Assembly: GCA_028564705.1 (NCBI GenBank)
Contig: JAPXFQ010001774.1
Span: forward strand, 186,001-250,000
Origin: Apricaphanius iberus
Lineage: Eukaryota; Chordata; Actinopteri; Cyprinodontiformes; Aphaniidae
DNA: 64,000 nucleotides
Direction of reading: 5' to 3'
Position numbers and translations under genes: made by a program. Position 1 is the stretch's first letter; each line of letters starts with the position of its first letter. Under the pieces are notes generated by a model. It was not told the DNA's origin and searched no databases. It saw only the letters and a list, made by a program, of their open reading frames with translations. This document shows, piece after piece, positions 22,371 through 32,399 of this stretch.

Positions 22371-22980
22371 GTGAACAAAACAGATGCCCTGTATGTGATT
22401 AATCTGACTCATGTCCAGAGTCACAATTCTGACACATATACATTTTATGGCCTGAGGTGCAAGCATCATAGGCCCAGTTGTTGCATTTTACACATTTTAC
22501 CCTGGTCTCCTTTGCACGACACAGACGAGGCAGAAGCACTCTTCATCATCTGATTATGACTTTTGTGGGATTTCTCCTCTTATAGCTGCCTTGTTTTTTC
22601 ATAGGTCCAGATTTCTGTTTCCATTTCTTTTAAAATAGCTTTTGGCCAGACTGAGGCTTATTCTTTGGCATGTCAGTCAGTATTGCTGATTCGGGGCCTT
22701 TATCTTCCTTTGCTGGGTGGTTTTCGGGCACCAGCCTTTGGGTATGGCCGGATGTCCTCTGGAGTTGGTAGCCCACTGTCAGCAATAGCATTGCGGGGTA
22801 GGAAGGGTGAGCTGGTGATAGCAGAAGTATAAATGGGCGCACTAGGCAGTGCAAAGTTGGTGCTGGAGCCTGGCAGGACAAGGTTCTGAATGGGGCGATC
22901 TGTGACATAGGATGGTGCAAACTGTCACATGTGACGACTTGCCCCAAAGTCATTGAGACAACTTGCCCCATACTGAAATG
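22371..22980 (-). pseudogene. pogo-like transposase C-terminal tail with zinc finger
   Basis: On the minus strand a proline-rich stretch leads to SAILTDMPKNKPQSGQKLF, resembling the basic linker (SxILTDTPxK) of pogo/Tigger-type fish transposases. After a break come DDEECFCLVC, VKCVKCNNWAYDACTSG, and MYMCQNCDSG. The CxxC, CxxC...C and CxxC pairs form a PHD-like zinc finger, as found at the C terminus of these proteins. The helix-turn-helix and DDE core are absent. Several frameshifts rule out function. Confidence 0.5.
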
Positions 22981-23159
22981 TGTGCTAATGTTGGCTAAAT
23001 CTCAAATTCATCTTAACGTATCACTTAAGCTAAAGTATAAAAAGACACATTACTCTCTCCTCTATTTTGTGTAAAATAATCATAAAAAATCTTACCAAAC
23101 AAAGTTTTATTGCATAAAATGTAAAATGCTACTTTTTTAGCAAGGAGAGACACATAATT

Positions 23160-23196
23160 TGCCCCATTCACCTGGCTCACCCCATTCACCTGGCTG
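23160..23196. repeat. Short tandem duplication
   Basis: CCCCATTCACCTGGCT occurs twice in direct succession, separated by CA. It is probably part of the terminal region of the pogo-like element, where TTGCCCC phrases recur. Confidence 0.6.
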
Positions 23197-23395
23197 TACA
23201 CCAAATGCCTCACCCTTTAGGATCTTCTCTGAAAAACTGAAGGCACAAATCATAATCAGGACACAACTAACACCAAAACTTGGATTAAATCAAATTCCTG
23301 GGACTGATATCCTGCCCATCCCCCAACTGTTAGTAAGATACATTTGATATCAAAGGGAACAGGACTGTAATTCTACTCCCAACATCTCCTAGAAG

Positions 23396-23622
23396 TTGCC
23401 TGGCCTCCCGGAACAAAATAGTACTACACCAGTGCTTATAAGTAGCAGAAAACAAAAAGCTAAATCCAAACATTTGTGTACTCAACAAAATCTCAATTTG
23501 ATCTCCTGTCAGAAAGCTCCGTTACCCATCAACAAACCACTTACACTAGCTCTACTAAACATTAGGTCCTTATCAAACAAAGTGCTTCTAATCTAAACTT
23601 GATCACTGAACATAATGTACAG
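23396..23622 (+). pseudogene. L2-like LINE endonuclease, N-terminal part
   Basis: The frame ends LALLNIRSLSNKVLLI, the start of the AP-endonuclease of L2/Maui-type LINEs. A 1-bp shift restores NLITEHNVQAL. The reading breaks off at about 23622, where a second LINE 3' end begins. Compatible continuation (LETWL) resumes at about 24340. Upstream sequence to about 23220 is probably the same LINE. Confidence 0.6.
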
Positions 23623-24340
23623 GCCCTATTCGCAGAGAACGTTCATGTTTTTAAAAGCAGGCTCAAGACTCACCTTTTTAGCCGAGAATTTAACTGAATA
23701 TTTACTAATATTTGTTTAATCACTCTGCATGTTTTATTTTATTTAATTTTTCATTTTTAATTGCTTATTATTTATTAATTATTTATCTGCTTTGCATTTT
23801 TATTTGATTATATCTTATCATTGTCTTGTATTTTATAATTTGGTATCAGTCTTAACATTTTTATCAGTATTTTACTACATAATCTCATTTTCTACTGTTT
23901 ATTTTAATATTTTAACTTATTTTAATCATCCTTCCAGTGTTTCTTCTGTGGGAGCCCTTTGCATTGGGAGCGGTGGTCGGGTGTGGCTGCCTGTGGCCGC
24001 CTTGGTGCTCTCCAGGTAGTGCCTGGGTGGAGGTGGGCGCCCTGGGTCAGTGCCTTGGCTGCTGCTGCTGATCTGCTGCTGCCGATGCAGATGGCTCCAT
24101 GATAGCTTTTCCTAGTTCATCTGTACTCAGCCCCTTGTTGCTTTTGTTTACTGTTGCTTTTACTGTATATATGTGTGCATGGGAGATGGGTTTGGGTGTG
24201 GATATTATAGTTGTGATGATGTTTTTATTTTGGGTTGGGGAAGGGTGCGATTTGTGGGGTCATTTTAATCTGTAAAGCACTTTGAGAAGCTATACAGTTG
24301 GAAAAGCACTTTATAAATAAAGTTTTGATTGATTGATTGA
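23622..24340 (+). mobile_element. 5'-truncated L2-like LINE 3' end
   Basis: It begins with the last codons of ORF2 (ENVHVFKSRLKTHLF) and continues with a 3' UTR having a GC-rich block (CTGCTGCTGATCTGCTGCTG, CCGATGCAGATGGCTCC), a TTGGGTTGGGGAAGGGTG phrase and the end AAAGCACTTTATAAATAAAG. The tail is TGATTGATTGATTGA. The same 3' UTR occurs inverted around the BEL element and again near 48.5 kb. It sits inside the endonuclease region of another L2-like copy. Confidence 0.7.
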
Positions 24341-24560
24341 TTATTAGAAACCTGGTTAATGTAAATAATGAAAAATGTGCACTAATAGAATCGACCCCTC
24401 CCCCCCAATGATAATTTTCTAAGGAAGAGCAGGAAACACAGAAGGGGTCATGGCATTGCAACAATTTTTCATGACTCAAAAACTTTTAGAAAAGTGCCCC
24501 TGGGCACATTCTACTCTTTTGAATATATAGCCATAAAGGAATCAAACAAAGTTTAATTTC
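24336..24560 (+). pseudogene. L2-like LINE endonuclease, second part
   Basis: After the inserted tail, frames read LETWL, then NNEKCALIEST, then RGHGIATIFHDSKTFRK and SFEYIAIKE. These are the middle boxes of the L2-type endonuclease (ETWL; RGGGxAxIxxxxxK; FEYLALK), in the same orientation as the N-terminal part at 23396. There are at least two frameshifts. Confidence 0.6.
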
Positions 24561-24561
24561 T

Positions 24562-24667
24562 GCCATTATCAAATCAAATCGAACTTTATTTATTAAGCGC
24601 TTTTCAAACACAGTTTCTCAAAATACTTTACAGATTTAAAATTACCCCACAACCCACCAACTCCCCC
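24562..24667 (-). mobile_element. L2-like LINE 3' end, inverted copy, part 1
   Basis: Reading the minus strand, the last bases of the L2-like 3' UTR (CTGTAAAGTATTTTGAGAAA, then AAAAGCGCTTAATAAATAAAG) run to the tail at about 24562. The copy is cut at 24667 by the BEL element and continues at 32400. Confidence 0.7.
24663..24667. repeat. BEL target-site duplication, left (CCCCC)
   Basis: Five C residues directly before the left LTR are matched by five C residues directly after the right LTR at 32395-32399, the usual BEL/Pao duplication length. The homopolymer makes the boundary slightly ambiguous. Confidence 0.7.
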
Positions 24668-25118
24668 TATAGAAGACACATAGCTGGGTGAGCACCGCAT
24701 GTGTGTCTGTCGCCACTTTGAGTGTGTGTGTGTGTCACGTTTGTGTGATTGCGCTTGTGTGTGTGTGCGTGAGATTGGGGGCGTATACAGAGGTTTCAAA
24801 GGTGCACTCACCTGTGGAGAGGGTTAGAGGAGAGAGGCAGCCATGGGTAGCCGTAATTTTTGTTGACCGCCAAGCCACGCAAAGCCCTTGCAATCACTTT
24901 ATCCCGGTTTAAGTTCTGTCAGGTATTCACTCAGTTTAATATCCCTGCTTGTTCTTACATGATCTGTATCGCTGTGATATCCGCATGTCGTAGGAATAAA
25001 AAAACAACAAAAGCATCCTGGATTCAGCGTCTGTAGTATAGGCCCCAGCGCGTCACAAATATACAGGACCCATTATAGCCTCTCAGCGGATCGTTAAAAC
25101 AAACAGAGGACCGCAACA
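24668..25118 (+). repeat. BEL 5' LTR
   Basis: 451 bp, starting TATAGAAGACACATAGC and ending GAGGACCGCAACA. It contains GT-rich internal sequence (24720-24770). The first bases are TA, not the usual TG. The right copy is preceded by TG, the left by CC. The segment GGAATAAAAAAAC near 24990 may hold a promoter or poly(A) signal. Confidence 0.9.
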
Positions 25119-25562
25119 TTTGTCAACAAAAATAAGGCAATCTGTGAAGAGCATCACGCTGCGCACCAAAGGCAAAAAAGGAACAGGCCATCAGCCGGAG
25201 AACGCAAGAGCAGCTAAGTGACACGTCACACTATTCATTCACCTGAATACAGGTAAGCTTACCTGTTTCATGTTTTTTTTTTGTGGATCGAGCCAGAGGA
25301 ATCGACCCTTTTTGTGATGCCGCCGTGCATCTGATGCAGATGAATTAATGAATGAAGTGGACGTAATTGCACAGTTGGCGGCACTAATTCTCCACGCTTG
25401 ACAAAAGGCCCGTCATTGAAAATATATGCGCGCAGCGCAGATGTTGTCTGGAGAAACCAAGTTGTTGAACTGTTTAAACCTGAACGCAATGAAAGTGACT
25501 TTTGAATGTGATATATCTGTGATTTTCTATGCTGGTTCATGTGAAAAAAAAATCAAAGAAAA
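25119..25562 (+). other. BEL leader between LTR and gag
   Basis: It begins TTTGTCAACAAAAATAAGG. I could not match a tRNA primer-binding site immediately after the LTR. No frame is supported here. The gag-pol ATG at 25563 follows an A-rich run. Confidence 0.6.
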
Positions 25563-28500
25563 ATGAGTGAAGCGGGTGCAAAGTCTAAAACGCAAAGTCC
25601 AAATATGGAAAGTGAAAGGAGGGAAGTTAAACTCACGGCAAAAGCTTTGGGAAACAAAATCGAACGACTCCAAAACGAACGTAAAACAGCTGTCAATAAA
25701 ATTAAAGCACTAATACCACAAATGAAATCTCAGATGAAATCAAAGGAAAATATCTCACAAATCCCTTCAGATATGGAAAATCTAAATGCACTATGTGAAA
25801 AGGCCTATTCCTCACACAATGAACTGTTTCCACTATTGCCTGAGGATGAAAGAGAAAATCAAAAGGAATGGTTTACCACCATTATGGAGTATTCAGAGGC
25901 ATTTAAAGATGCAGTAAAAGACTGGCAAAAGGAAAACTTGCATCCTGCAAATAAAGGTGCAGGTGAGCCTGAGCCACCAGCACCGCCTACAAGCTCAAAG
26001 TGTGTTGAAAAGGAAGAACTTTCCCCTGAACTTGACAACCAGAATGAAGTGCATCCCGGCGACAGCATTTCAAACATTGGGAGTAAAAGATCACGTTCTC
26101 ATCATTCCTCCACAATCTCACGCTCCTCTGTACAATGGAAGGCTGAAGCTGAGCTGGCAGCTTTAGAAGCCAAACAAAAACTGCTTAATGAAAGGCACGC
26201 AATTGAGGATGAAGAAGAGAAATTGCGTAAAAGAAAGGAAAAATTTCAGTTGGACAGTGCAATTGCTGAAAAAATGGCTACACTGAGAGTGATAAAGGCT
26301 AAAAGCAGCATTGCCAGTGGTGGTTATAAATCAAGAGATTCTGATGGGATGAATTCATATCTGGAGAAGAACCAGCCACAACAGCATCATCCAGAAAAGC
26401 CACCGCCTCTTAATGCAGAAGCCACAGAATTTATTCTATCTCTCTCAACTAAAGCCAAGGGACACACATGTGACAAGGCACCTCCATCAGTAAAGAAACC
26501 TGCACTGAATGTATCACAGTCTCATGCAAATGGTCAGTCCCAACACAATTCAAGGTTTCCCCAAAAGCATGAGAACATACTGAAACAGGATGGAGATACA
26601 TTATGTGAGAAGGGTGATGGTGTAATGAATGTAATGAGAAAGCAAAATGAAATCACATCGCTTCTCATTCAACAGCAATACATGTCAGCTCTACCTAAGA
26701 GAGAAATACCAGTATTTGATGGCAACCCCCTGATGTATCACACCTTTATGAGAGCATTTGAAAATGGTGTGGAATGGAACACAAATAACAATTATGATCG
26801 ATTATATTTCCTGGAGCAATATACAAGGGGACATGCAAAGGAACTTGTGAGAAGTTGCCAACATATTGATGCAGAAAGAGGATATTCAAAGGCAAAAGCT
26901 TTATTAAAGGAACATTACGGACATGAGCTGAAGGTGGCATCAGCCTATATGGAGAGAGCATTATCATGGCCACAAATTAAAATGGAGGATGTGAAAACTC
27001 TGCAAGAATACAGTCTCTTCCTCCGCAGCTGCTATAATGCTATGGAAGATGTGCAGTACCTACATGACCTGGACACACCTTCTAATATGCTGGATATTAT
27101 AAAGAAGTTTCCATACAGGATGAGAGACTGCTGGAGAAGTCATGCCTGTGACCTGCAGGAGAAATTTCACAGGAGAGCAAGGTTTACTGACATCACAACC
27201 TTTGTGGAAAGACAAGTGAAGATTCTAACTGACCCTGTGTTCGGCAACATACAAGACACACCTACAATTCTTAAAGGAGGGAACAAACCTAAAATCCAAC
27301 AACGCTTTGGAATTAAAGGGACAAGCTTTGCCACCACCGTAGACCACATGGAAAGAAAATTTCACTATGAGAATAAGAACAAAGATACTCACCAAACGTG
27401 GAAGAATGTATGCCCCTGTTGTAAAGGAGGACACTCGCTGGAGAAGTGTGCACAGTTGGAGAGAATGGTCCACAAAGAGAAGATAGGCTTCTTGAAGGAG
27501 AGAGGATTCTGTTATGGCTGCCTGTGTAGAGGACATGTCAGCAAAGAATGCCGTAAAAGGATCTCCTGTTTAAAGTGTGGCTTCAAACACCCAACTGTAT
27601 TACACAGGGACAATATGAGTAGTACTGACCAGACTGTGAGGACTGTCACAACATCTGTGGACAACACCCTGGTCTCAAGTGGTCTTACAGGGGCTGGAGA
27701 ACAGAACTGCAAACTTCCTATAGTGCCAGTCCAGGTTAAATCAAAAAGCAGCAGTGAAACCATCTATACATACGCCTTTCTGGACCAAGGCAGCACGGCG
27801 GTATTCTGCACAGAGGATTTAATGCACAGACTCCATCTCACAGGAAGAAAGACCAAGATTCTCTTGAGAACTATGGGTCAGGAAAGGGTGGTGACCAGCT
27901 ACGTTGTGTCTGAGCTGGAGATAGCTGCATTGGATGGTGAAAACTTCATTGACTTGCCGAGAGCCTACACACAGGAATCAATGCCAGTATATCGGAGCAA
28001 TATAGCAACTGAAAGAAATTTGAGAACGTGGCCACACCTCAAGCACATTGCTTTACCTCAAATTGATGCAGGAATTGATCTGCTCATAGGGACTAATGTT
28101 CCTAAAGCCATGGAGCCACTGGAGGTGATCCGCAGCGTGAATGATGGGCCTTATGCTATTAGGACTGTGCTGGGCTGGACAGTAAATGGGCCACTGATAG
28201 GAGGAAACAGTGGGCAGGCCATTGAGTCAGTTACAGTAAACAGAGTTTCCATCATGAACCTGGATGAGATGTGGCAGCTGCAGTTTAAGAATGACTTTCC
28301 AGAAACTAACATGGATGAGCAGCTAGGACTTTCCAAAGAGGATCAGAAATTCTTGGAGCTGGTAACCACATGTGCTAAACATCTGGATGGTCACTATCAG
28401 ATCTGTCTGCCATTCAGGGATCCAGAGGTCAGCATGCCTAATAATAGGAAGGTCGTGGAACAGAGGCTGTATCATCTGAAAAGGAGGCTTCAGAGGGACC

Positions 28501-29861
28501 CACTGCTCCACTCGGAGTATAACACCTTCATGAATGACCTGCTCGTAAAGGGTTATGCCGAAAGGGTACCTGAGCACGAGCTAGATTGTTGTAACAGCAA
28601 AGTCTGGTATACACCACACCACGGCGTCCATCATCCTACGAAAGGAAAGCTGAGGGTGGTGTTTGATTGTGGTGCCAGCTTTAAAGGGAAATCGCTCAAT
28701 GAACAGCTACTTCAAGGCCCTGATCTTACCAGCTCACTGTTGGGAGTTGTGACTCGATTCAGAATGGAGCCGGTTGTCATCATGGCGGATATCGAATCCA
28801 TGTTCCATCAGGTGCAAGTCTCTCCAGAGGATGCCAACCTACTGAGGTTCTTGTGGTGGCCACAGGGAGAGCTAGGCCAAGACCCAGAGGAATTCAGGAT
28901 TAAAGTACATCTATTTGGAGCAACTTCATCCCCTGCCTGTGCCAACTTTGCTCTGAAAAAATGTGCTGAGGATTTTGGACACTTGTTTAAGGTGAATAAA
29001 ATCCTGCATTGCTTCTATGTGGATGATTGCCTTGCATCTGTTCCGACTGAGGAGGAGGCAGTCACACTGTACAGAGAACTGGTGACTCTTTGCAAAATGG
29101 GTGGATTTTGCTTAACAAAGTGGCTAAGCAACCGGCCGAAAATTCTTGAGTGCATTCCAGAGATGAACAGAGCTAAAGGAGTGATGAAGTTGGATTTTGA
29201 GCAGCTATCTTTGCCTGTCGAGAGGGTGTTGGGTGTGCAATGGTGTGTTCAATCTGACATGTTCAAATTTAAGATTGTGCTCCATGAAAAGCCACTCACA
29301 CGCAGAGGAATCCTCTCAACCGTGAGCTCCATTTACGATCCCTTGGGGATGCTGAGTCCTGTCATTCTGGTGGCAAAATTAATTTTGAGGGATCTCTGCA
29401 GAAGAGCAGTTGGCTGGGATGAGCTTATACCGGAAGTAGTCTCCAAAGAGTGGATGAACTGGATACAAGACCTCCATCTGCTGGACAACTTTAAACTGGA
29501 CAGATGTGTAAAACCTGTGAGTTTTGGAGATGCAACAACGGCTCAATTACACCACTTCTGTGATGCCAGCCAAGATGGTTACGGTTCAGTAACATACCTG
29601 CTGCTTCAAAATGCGCACCATCAGAAACACAGTGCCTTTATAATGGGGAAGTCACGTGTGGCCCCAATGAAGGCAGTTACCATTCCAAGAATGGAGCTTG
29701 TGGCAGCCACAATGGCCAGTCGTATCGACACTTTGTGGAGAAAGGAACTTCATATGAACTTACAGGATTCTGTATTCTGGACAGACAGTGCATCCGTGTT
29801 AAAGTACATCCGGAATAAAAACAGGCAGATTCAAATTGTTTGTAGCGAACAGAGTGTCTGA
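25563..29861 (+). CDS. BEL gag-protease-RT-RNase H, frameshifted at its end
   Basis: 1432 codons. An N-terminal charged, helical gag occupies about 1-600, with a region near 430-590 resembling the DUF1759-type BEL gag domain. Two zinc knuckles follow: CPCCKGGHSLEKC at about 617 and CYGCLCRGHVSKEC at about 650, for RNA binding. The aspartic protease active site is the variant FLDQGST near 739 (DQG, as in many BEL elements, instead of DTG). Reverse transcriptase has VFDCGAS, ADIESMFHQV and the YVDD box at 1152-1155. RNase H starts around FCDASQDGYGS (about 1330) and WTDSAS. A 1-bp shift near 29838 makes the frame end early within RNase H. The remaining pol continues in the overlapping frame downstream. 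In a working copy one polyprotein is expected. Confidence 0.9.
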   Translation: MSEAGAKSKTQSPNMESERREVKLTAKALGNKIERLQNERKTAVNKIKALIPQMKSQMKSKENISQIPSDMENLNALCEKAYSSHNELFPLLPEDERENQKEWFTTIMEYSEAFKDAVKDWQKENLHPANKGAGEPEPPAPPTSSKCVEKEELSPELDNQNEVHPGDSISNIGSKRSRSHHSSTISRSSVQWKAEAELAALEAKQKLLNERHAIEDEEEKLRKRKEKFQLDSAIAEKMATLRVIKAKSSIASGGYKSRDSDGMNSYLEKNQPQQHHPEKPPPLNAEATEFILSLSTKAKGHTCDKAPPSVKKPALNVSQSHANGQSQHNSRFPQKHENILKQDGDTLCEKGDGVMNVMRKQNEITSLLIQQQYMSALPKREIPVFDGNPLMYHTFMRAFENGVEWNTNNNYDRLYFLEQYTRGHAKELVRSCQHIDAERGYSKAKALLKEHYGHELKVASAYMERALSWPQIKMEDVKTLQEYSLFLRSCYNAMEDVQYLHDLDTPSNMLDIIKKFPYRMRDCWRSHACDLQEKFHRRARFTDITTFVERQVKILTDPVFGNIQDTPTILKGGNKPKIQQRFGIKGTSFATTVDHMERKFHYENKNKDTHQTWKNVCPCCKGGHSLEKCAQLERMVHKEKIGFLKERGFCYGCLCRGHVSKECRKRISCLKCGFKHPTVLHRDNMSSTDQTVRTVTTSVDNTLVSSGLTGAGEQNCKLPIVPVQVKSKSSSETIYTYAFLDQGSTAVFCTEDLMHRLHLTGRKTKILLRTMGQERVVTSYVVSELEIAALDGENFIDLPRAYTQESMPVYRSNIATERNLRTWPHLKHIALPQIDAGIDLLIGTNVPKAMEPLEVIRSVNDGPYAIRTVLGWTVNGPLIGGNSGQAIESVTVNRVSIMNLDEMWQLQFKNDFPETNMDEQLGLSKEDQKFLELVTTCAKHLDGHYQICLPFRDPEVSMPNNRKVVEQRLYHLKRRLQRDPLLHSEYNTFMNDLLVKGYAERVPEHELDCCNSKVWYTPHHGVHHPTKGKLRVVFDCGASFKGKSLNEQLLQGPDLTSSLLGVVTRFRMEPVVIMADIESMFHQVQVSPEDANLLRFLWWPQGELGQDPEEFRIKVHLFGATSSPACANFALKKCAEDFGHLFKVNKILHCFYVDDCLASVPTEEEAVTLYRELVTLCKMGGFCLTKWLSNRPKILECIPEMNRAKGVMKLDFEQLSLPVERVLGVQWCVQSDMFKFKIVLHEKPLTRRGILSTVSSIYDPLGMLSPVILVAKLILRDLCRRAVGWDELIPEVVSKEWMNWIQDLHLLDNFKLDRCVKPVSFGDATTAQLHHFCDASQDGYGSVTYLLLQNAHHQKHSAFIMGKSRVAPMKAVTIPRMELVAATMASRIDTLWRKELHMNLQDSVFWTDSASVLKYIRNKNRQIQIVCSEQSV

Positions 29862-31683
29862 GATCTTAAAATCTTCACATCAGGAACAGTGGAGATATGT
29901 GGATACAGGCTCTAATCCTGCAGACGCTGCTTCCCGAGGAGTCAAGGTGGAGAAGTTTCTCAAAGACCCTGCCTGGGTGTCAGGACCTCACTTTTTATGT
30001 CAACCGGAAAGTGAGTGGCCTGTGAATCCTGAGGCAGATGAACATCTCTCGCTTAATGACCCTGAAGCAAAGAACATCATTGCAGTTAACACCATAAGAA
30101 CAGAAGAAGATCCAACAACTTATCTGGTTCACTACTTCTCCTCTTGGACCCGTTTGAGAAAGTCTGTAGCATGGATGCTGAGGTACAAACAATGGCTGTT
30201 GTCCTGCTATAAGAAAAGAAAGAAGCTGCAGACAAGCTATGTTCAGAGCAACCAAAGTTTGGGGCAACAGAGACATTTGGAGGAGGCATTAAGTGCATTC
30301 AAGAGAAAGTACGAGCCAACCTACCTCACTGTTGAAGATCTTAAAGAGGCAGAGCTTGCAATAATACAGTTCTGTCAGAAGAAATGCTTTCCAGAAGAGA
30401 TCCAGAGTCTGGAGAAAGGAGAGCATTTAAAGAAAACCAGTCGCCTGCATACATTATGTCCAACACTGGAAAATGGTATCCTGCGAGTTGGTGGCAGGCT
30501 CAGTAGGTCATCTATGCCAGCAGAGTCAAAACACCCAGTTATCCTGGCAAAGGAGCTCCACATCTCCACCCTACTACTCTGCCACATTCACCAGGAAGTC
30601 GGGCATAGTGGCAGAAACCATATGCTGTCCAGACTCTGTGAGAAGTATTGGATCACTGGAGCGAGCACTGCAATAAAGAGGATTTTATCAAAATGCACTA
30701 TCTGCAGAAGACAAAATGTTTCCCCTGTTTGTCAGCAAATGGCAGATTTGCCTAAGGACAGAATCCATCCAGACCAGCCGCCATTCACCTGCGTTGGAGT
30801 GGATTACTTTGGCCCATTTGAGGTGAAAAGCAGGAGAAGTGTTGTAAAAAGATATGGCGTACTGTTTACTTGCCTTGCTTTGAGGGCTGTTCATATTGAG
30901 GTGGCACCGTCGTTGGACACTGATTCCGTTGTTAATGCTCTCAGACGCTTTATAGCCAGAAGAGGACAAGTCCGGGAATTGCGCTCCGATAACGGAACAA
31001 ACTTTGTTGGAGCAGAACGGGAGCTAAAAGTGGCTATTGAACAATGGAATCAGACACAGGTTAATGACATGCTGCTGCAGAAGGGCATCAAGTGGACCTT
31101 TAACCCACCAGCAGGATCTCACCATGGAGGAGTGTGGGAAAGGCTCATTCGATCTGTGAGGAAAGTACTCAATTCTACTCTGAAGGTGCAACATCTTGAA
31201 GAAGAAGGCCTACATACAGTGCTGTGTGAGATTGAAGCCATCATTAACAGCAGGCCCATTACTAAGGCATCCACAGATCCAAATGACCTGGAAGCCTTAA
31301 CACCGAACCATCTGTTGCTCTTGAAAAACTTACCTTCATTACCACCAGGAGAGTTCCAGCCTGCTGATATTTATGCAGCCAGAAGATGGAGACAAGTTCA
31401 ATATATGTCAGACCTATTTTGGAAACGGTGGACCCAAGAATACTTGCCTCTTATGCAGGAGCGCCAACGCTGGACTGGAGTTAAGAGGAATCTGATCCCT
31501 GGGGATATCGTGATTGTCGTGGACAGTACTTCTCCTCGAAACTCCTGGATCATGGGACGAGTGTTGGAGACCTTTCCCGACAGAAAAGGATTTGTCCGCC
31601 AGGTCCGGATAAAAACAAAGACTAATGTCCTGGACAGGCCTATTTCCAAAGTCTGTCTGTTGGTTGAGGCAGAAACTGCATAA
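29836..31683 (+). CDS. BEL RNase H end and integrase
   Basis: 615 codons in the +1 frame relative to the upstream gene, overlapping it by 26 bp. The ATG is probably fortuitous, since this is the second part of pol. It starts with the last RNase H segment (DTGSNPADAASRG near 24-36). The integrase zinc-binding region shows the HSGRNHMLSRLCEKYW segment near 255 and CTICRRQ near 287. Catalytic residues are D in VGVDYFGP (about 323), D in RSDNGTNFVG (about 384) and E in GGVWERLIRS (about 434). The C-terminal domain (about 500-611), with WKRWTQEYLP and the GDIVIV motif, matches the BEL-type DUF5641 tail. No internal stops occur, so the protein part itself is undamaged. Confidence 0.9.
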   Translation: MFVANRVSEILKSSHQEQWRYVDTGSNPADAASRGVKVEKFLKDPAWVSGPHFLCQPESEWPVNPEADEHLSLNDPEAKNIIAVNTIRTEEDPTTYLVHYFSSWTRLRKSVAWMLRYKQWLLSCYKKRKKLQTSYVQSNQSLGQQRHLEEALSAFKRKYEPTYLTVEDLKEAELAIIQFCQKKCFPEEIQSLEKGEHLKKTSRLHTLCPTLENGILRVGGRLSRSSMPAESKHPVILAKELHISTLLLCHIHQEVGHSGRNHMLSRLCEKYWITGASTAIKRILSKCTICRRQNVSPVCQQMADLPKDRIHPDQPPFTCVGVDYFGPFEVKSRRSVVKRYGVLFTCLALRAVHIEVAPSLDTDSVVNALRRFIARRGQVRELRSDNGTNFVGAERELKVAIEQWNQTQVNDMLLQKGIKWTFNPPAGSHHGGVWERLIRSVRKVLNSTLKVQHLEEEGLHTVLCEIEAIINSRPITKASTDPNDLEALTPNHLLLLKNLPSLPPGEFQPADIYAARRWRQVQYMSDLFWKRWTQEYLPLMQERQRWTGVKRNLIPGDIVIVVDSTSPRNSWIMGRVLETFPDRKGFVRQVRIKTKTNVLDRPISKVCLLVEAETA

Positions 31684-31943
31684 GGATGTTGCAGTTTTCC
31701 TAGTGACTGTGTTGATTCTCTACTTTTTTGTAACTGGACATTTTTGAACCAGTGTCACAAACTATCGACTGGACTATGAATTTATAGGTTGAAAAGTCAC
31801 CAGAAGAGGATTGCCATGTTGTGTTTTCATGGACTCTAATAGTCATTTGCTATTTACATTGCTTATTGTAAATATGGTATTCATGTCTTCTATTTTTTCA
31901 TGTTTGATTAATTATTGTAGGAGTCAATAATTAGGGGATGGTG
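31684..31943 (+). other. BEL 3' untranslated region and polypurine tract
   Basis: A non-coding segment between the integrase stop and the right LTR. The last purine-rich stretch, TTAGGGGATGG directly before the LTR, is the probable polypurine tract that primes plus-strand DNA. Confidence 0.6.
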
Positions 31944-32394
31944 TATAGAAGACACATAGCTGGGTGAGCACCGCATGTGTGTCTGTCGCCACTTTGAGTG
32001 TGTGTGTGTGTCACGTTTGTGTGATTGCGCTTGTGTGTGTGTGCGTGAGATTGGGCGCGTATACAGAGGTTTGAAAGGTGCACTCACCTGTGGAGAGGGT
32101 TAGAGGAGAGAGGCAGCCATGGGTAGCCGTAATTTTTGTTGACCGCCAAGCCACGCAAAGCCCTTGCAATCACTTTATCCCGGTTTAAATTCTGTCAGGT
32201 ATTCACTCAGTTTAATATCCCTGCTTGTTCTTACATGATCTGTATCGCTGTGATATCCGCATGTCGTAGGTATAAAAAAACAACAAAAGCATCCTGGATT
32301 CAGCGTCTGTATTATAGGCCCCAGCGCGTCACAAATATACAGGACCCATTTTAGCCTCTCAGCGGATCGTTAAAACAAACAGAGGACCGCAACA
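31944..32394 (+). repeat. BEL 3' LTR
   Basis: 451 bp, the same length as the left copy, with about six single-base differences (for example GGGCGCG versus GGGGGCG, and CATTTTAGCC versus CATTATAGCC). It is followed by CCCCC at 32395-32399. Confidence 0.92.
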
Positions 32395-32399
32395 CCCCC

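Larger units (their letters stand above)
24668..32394 (+). mobile_element. Full-length BEL/Pao LTR retrotransposon
   Basis: Two 451-bp LTRs bracket a 6.8-kb interior that encodes gag, protease, reverse transcriptase, RNase H and integrase in BEL order. Total length is 7727 bp with a CCCCC duplication. The LTRs differ at about 6 positions (roughly 1.3%), so insertion is fairly recent. Coding capacity is intact except for one frameshift near 29838. The element splits an older L2-like 3' end. Confidence 0.93.

Noticed and set aside
30688..30969. Minus-strand frames within the BEL integrase
   Set aside because: Shadows of the integrase reading frame.
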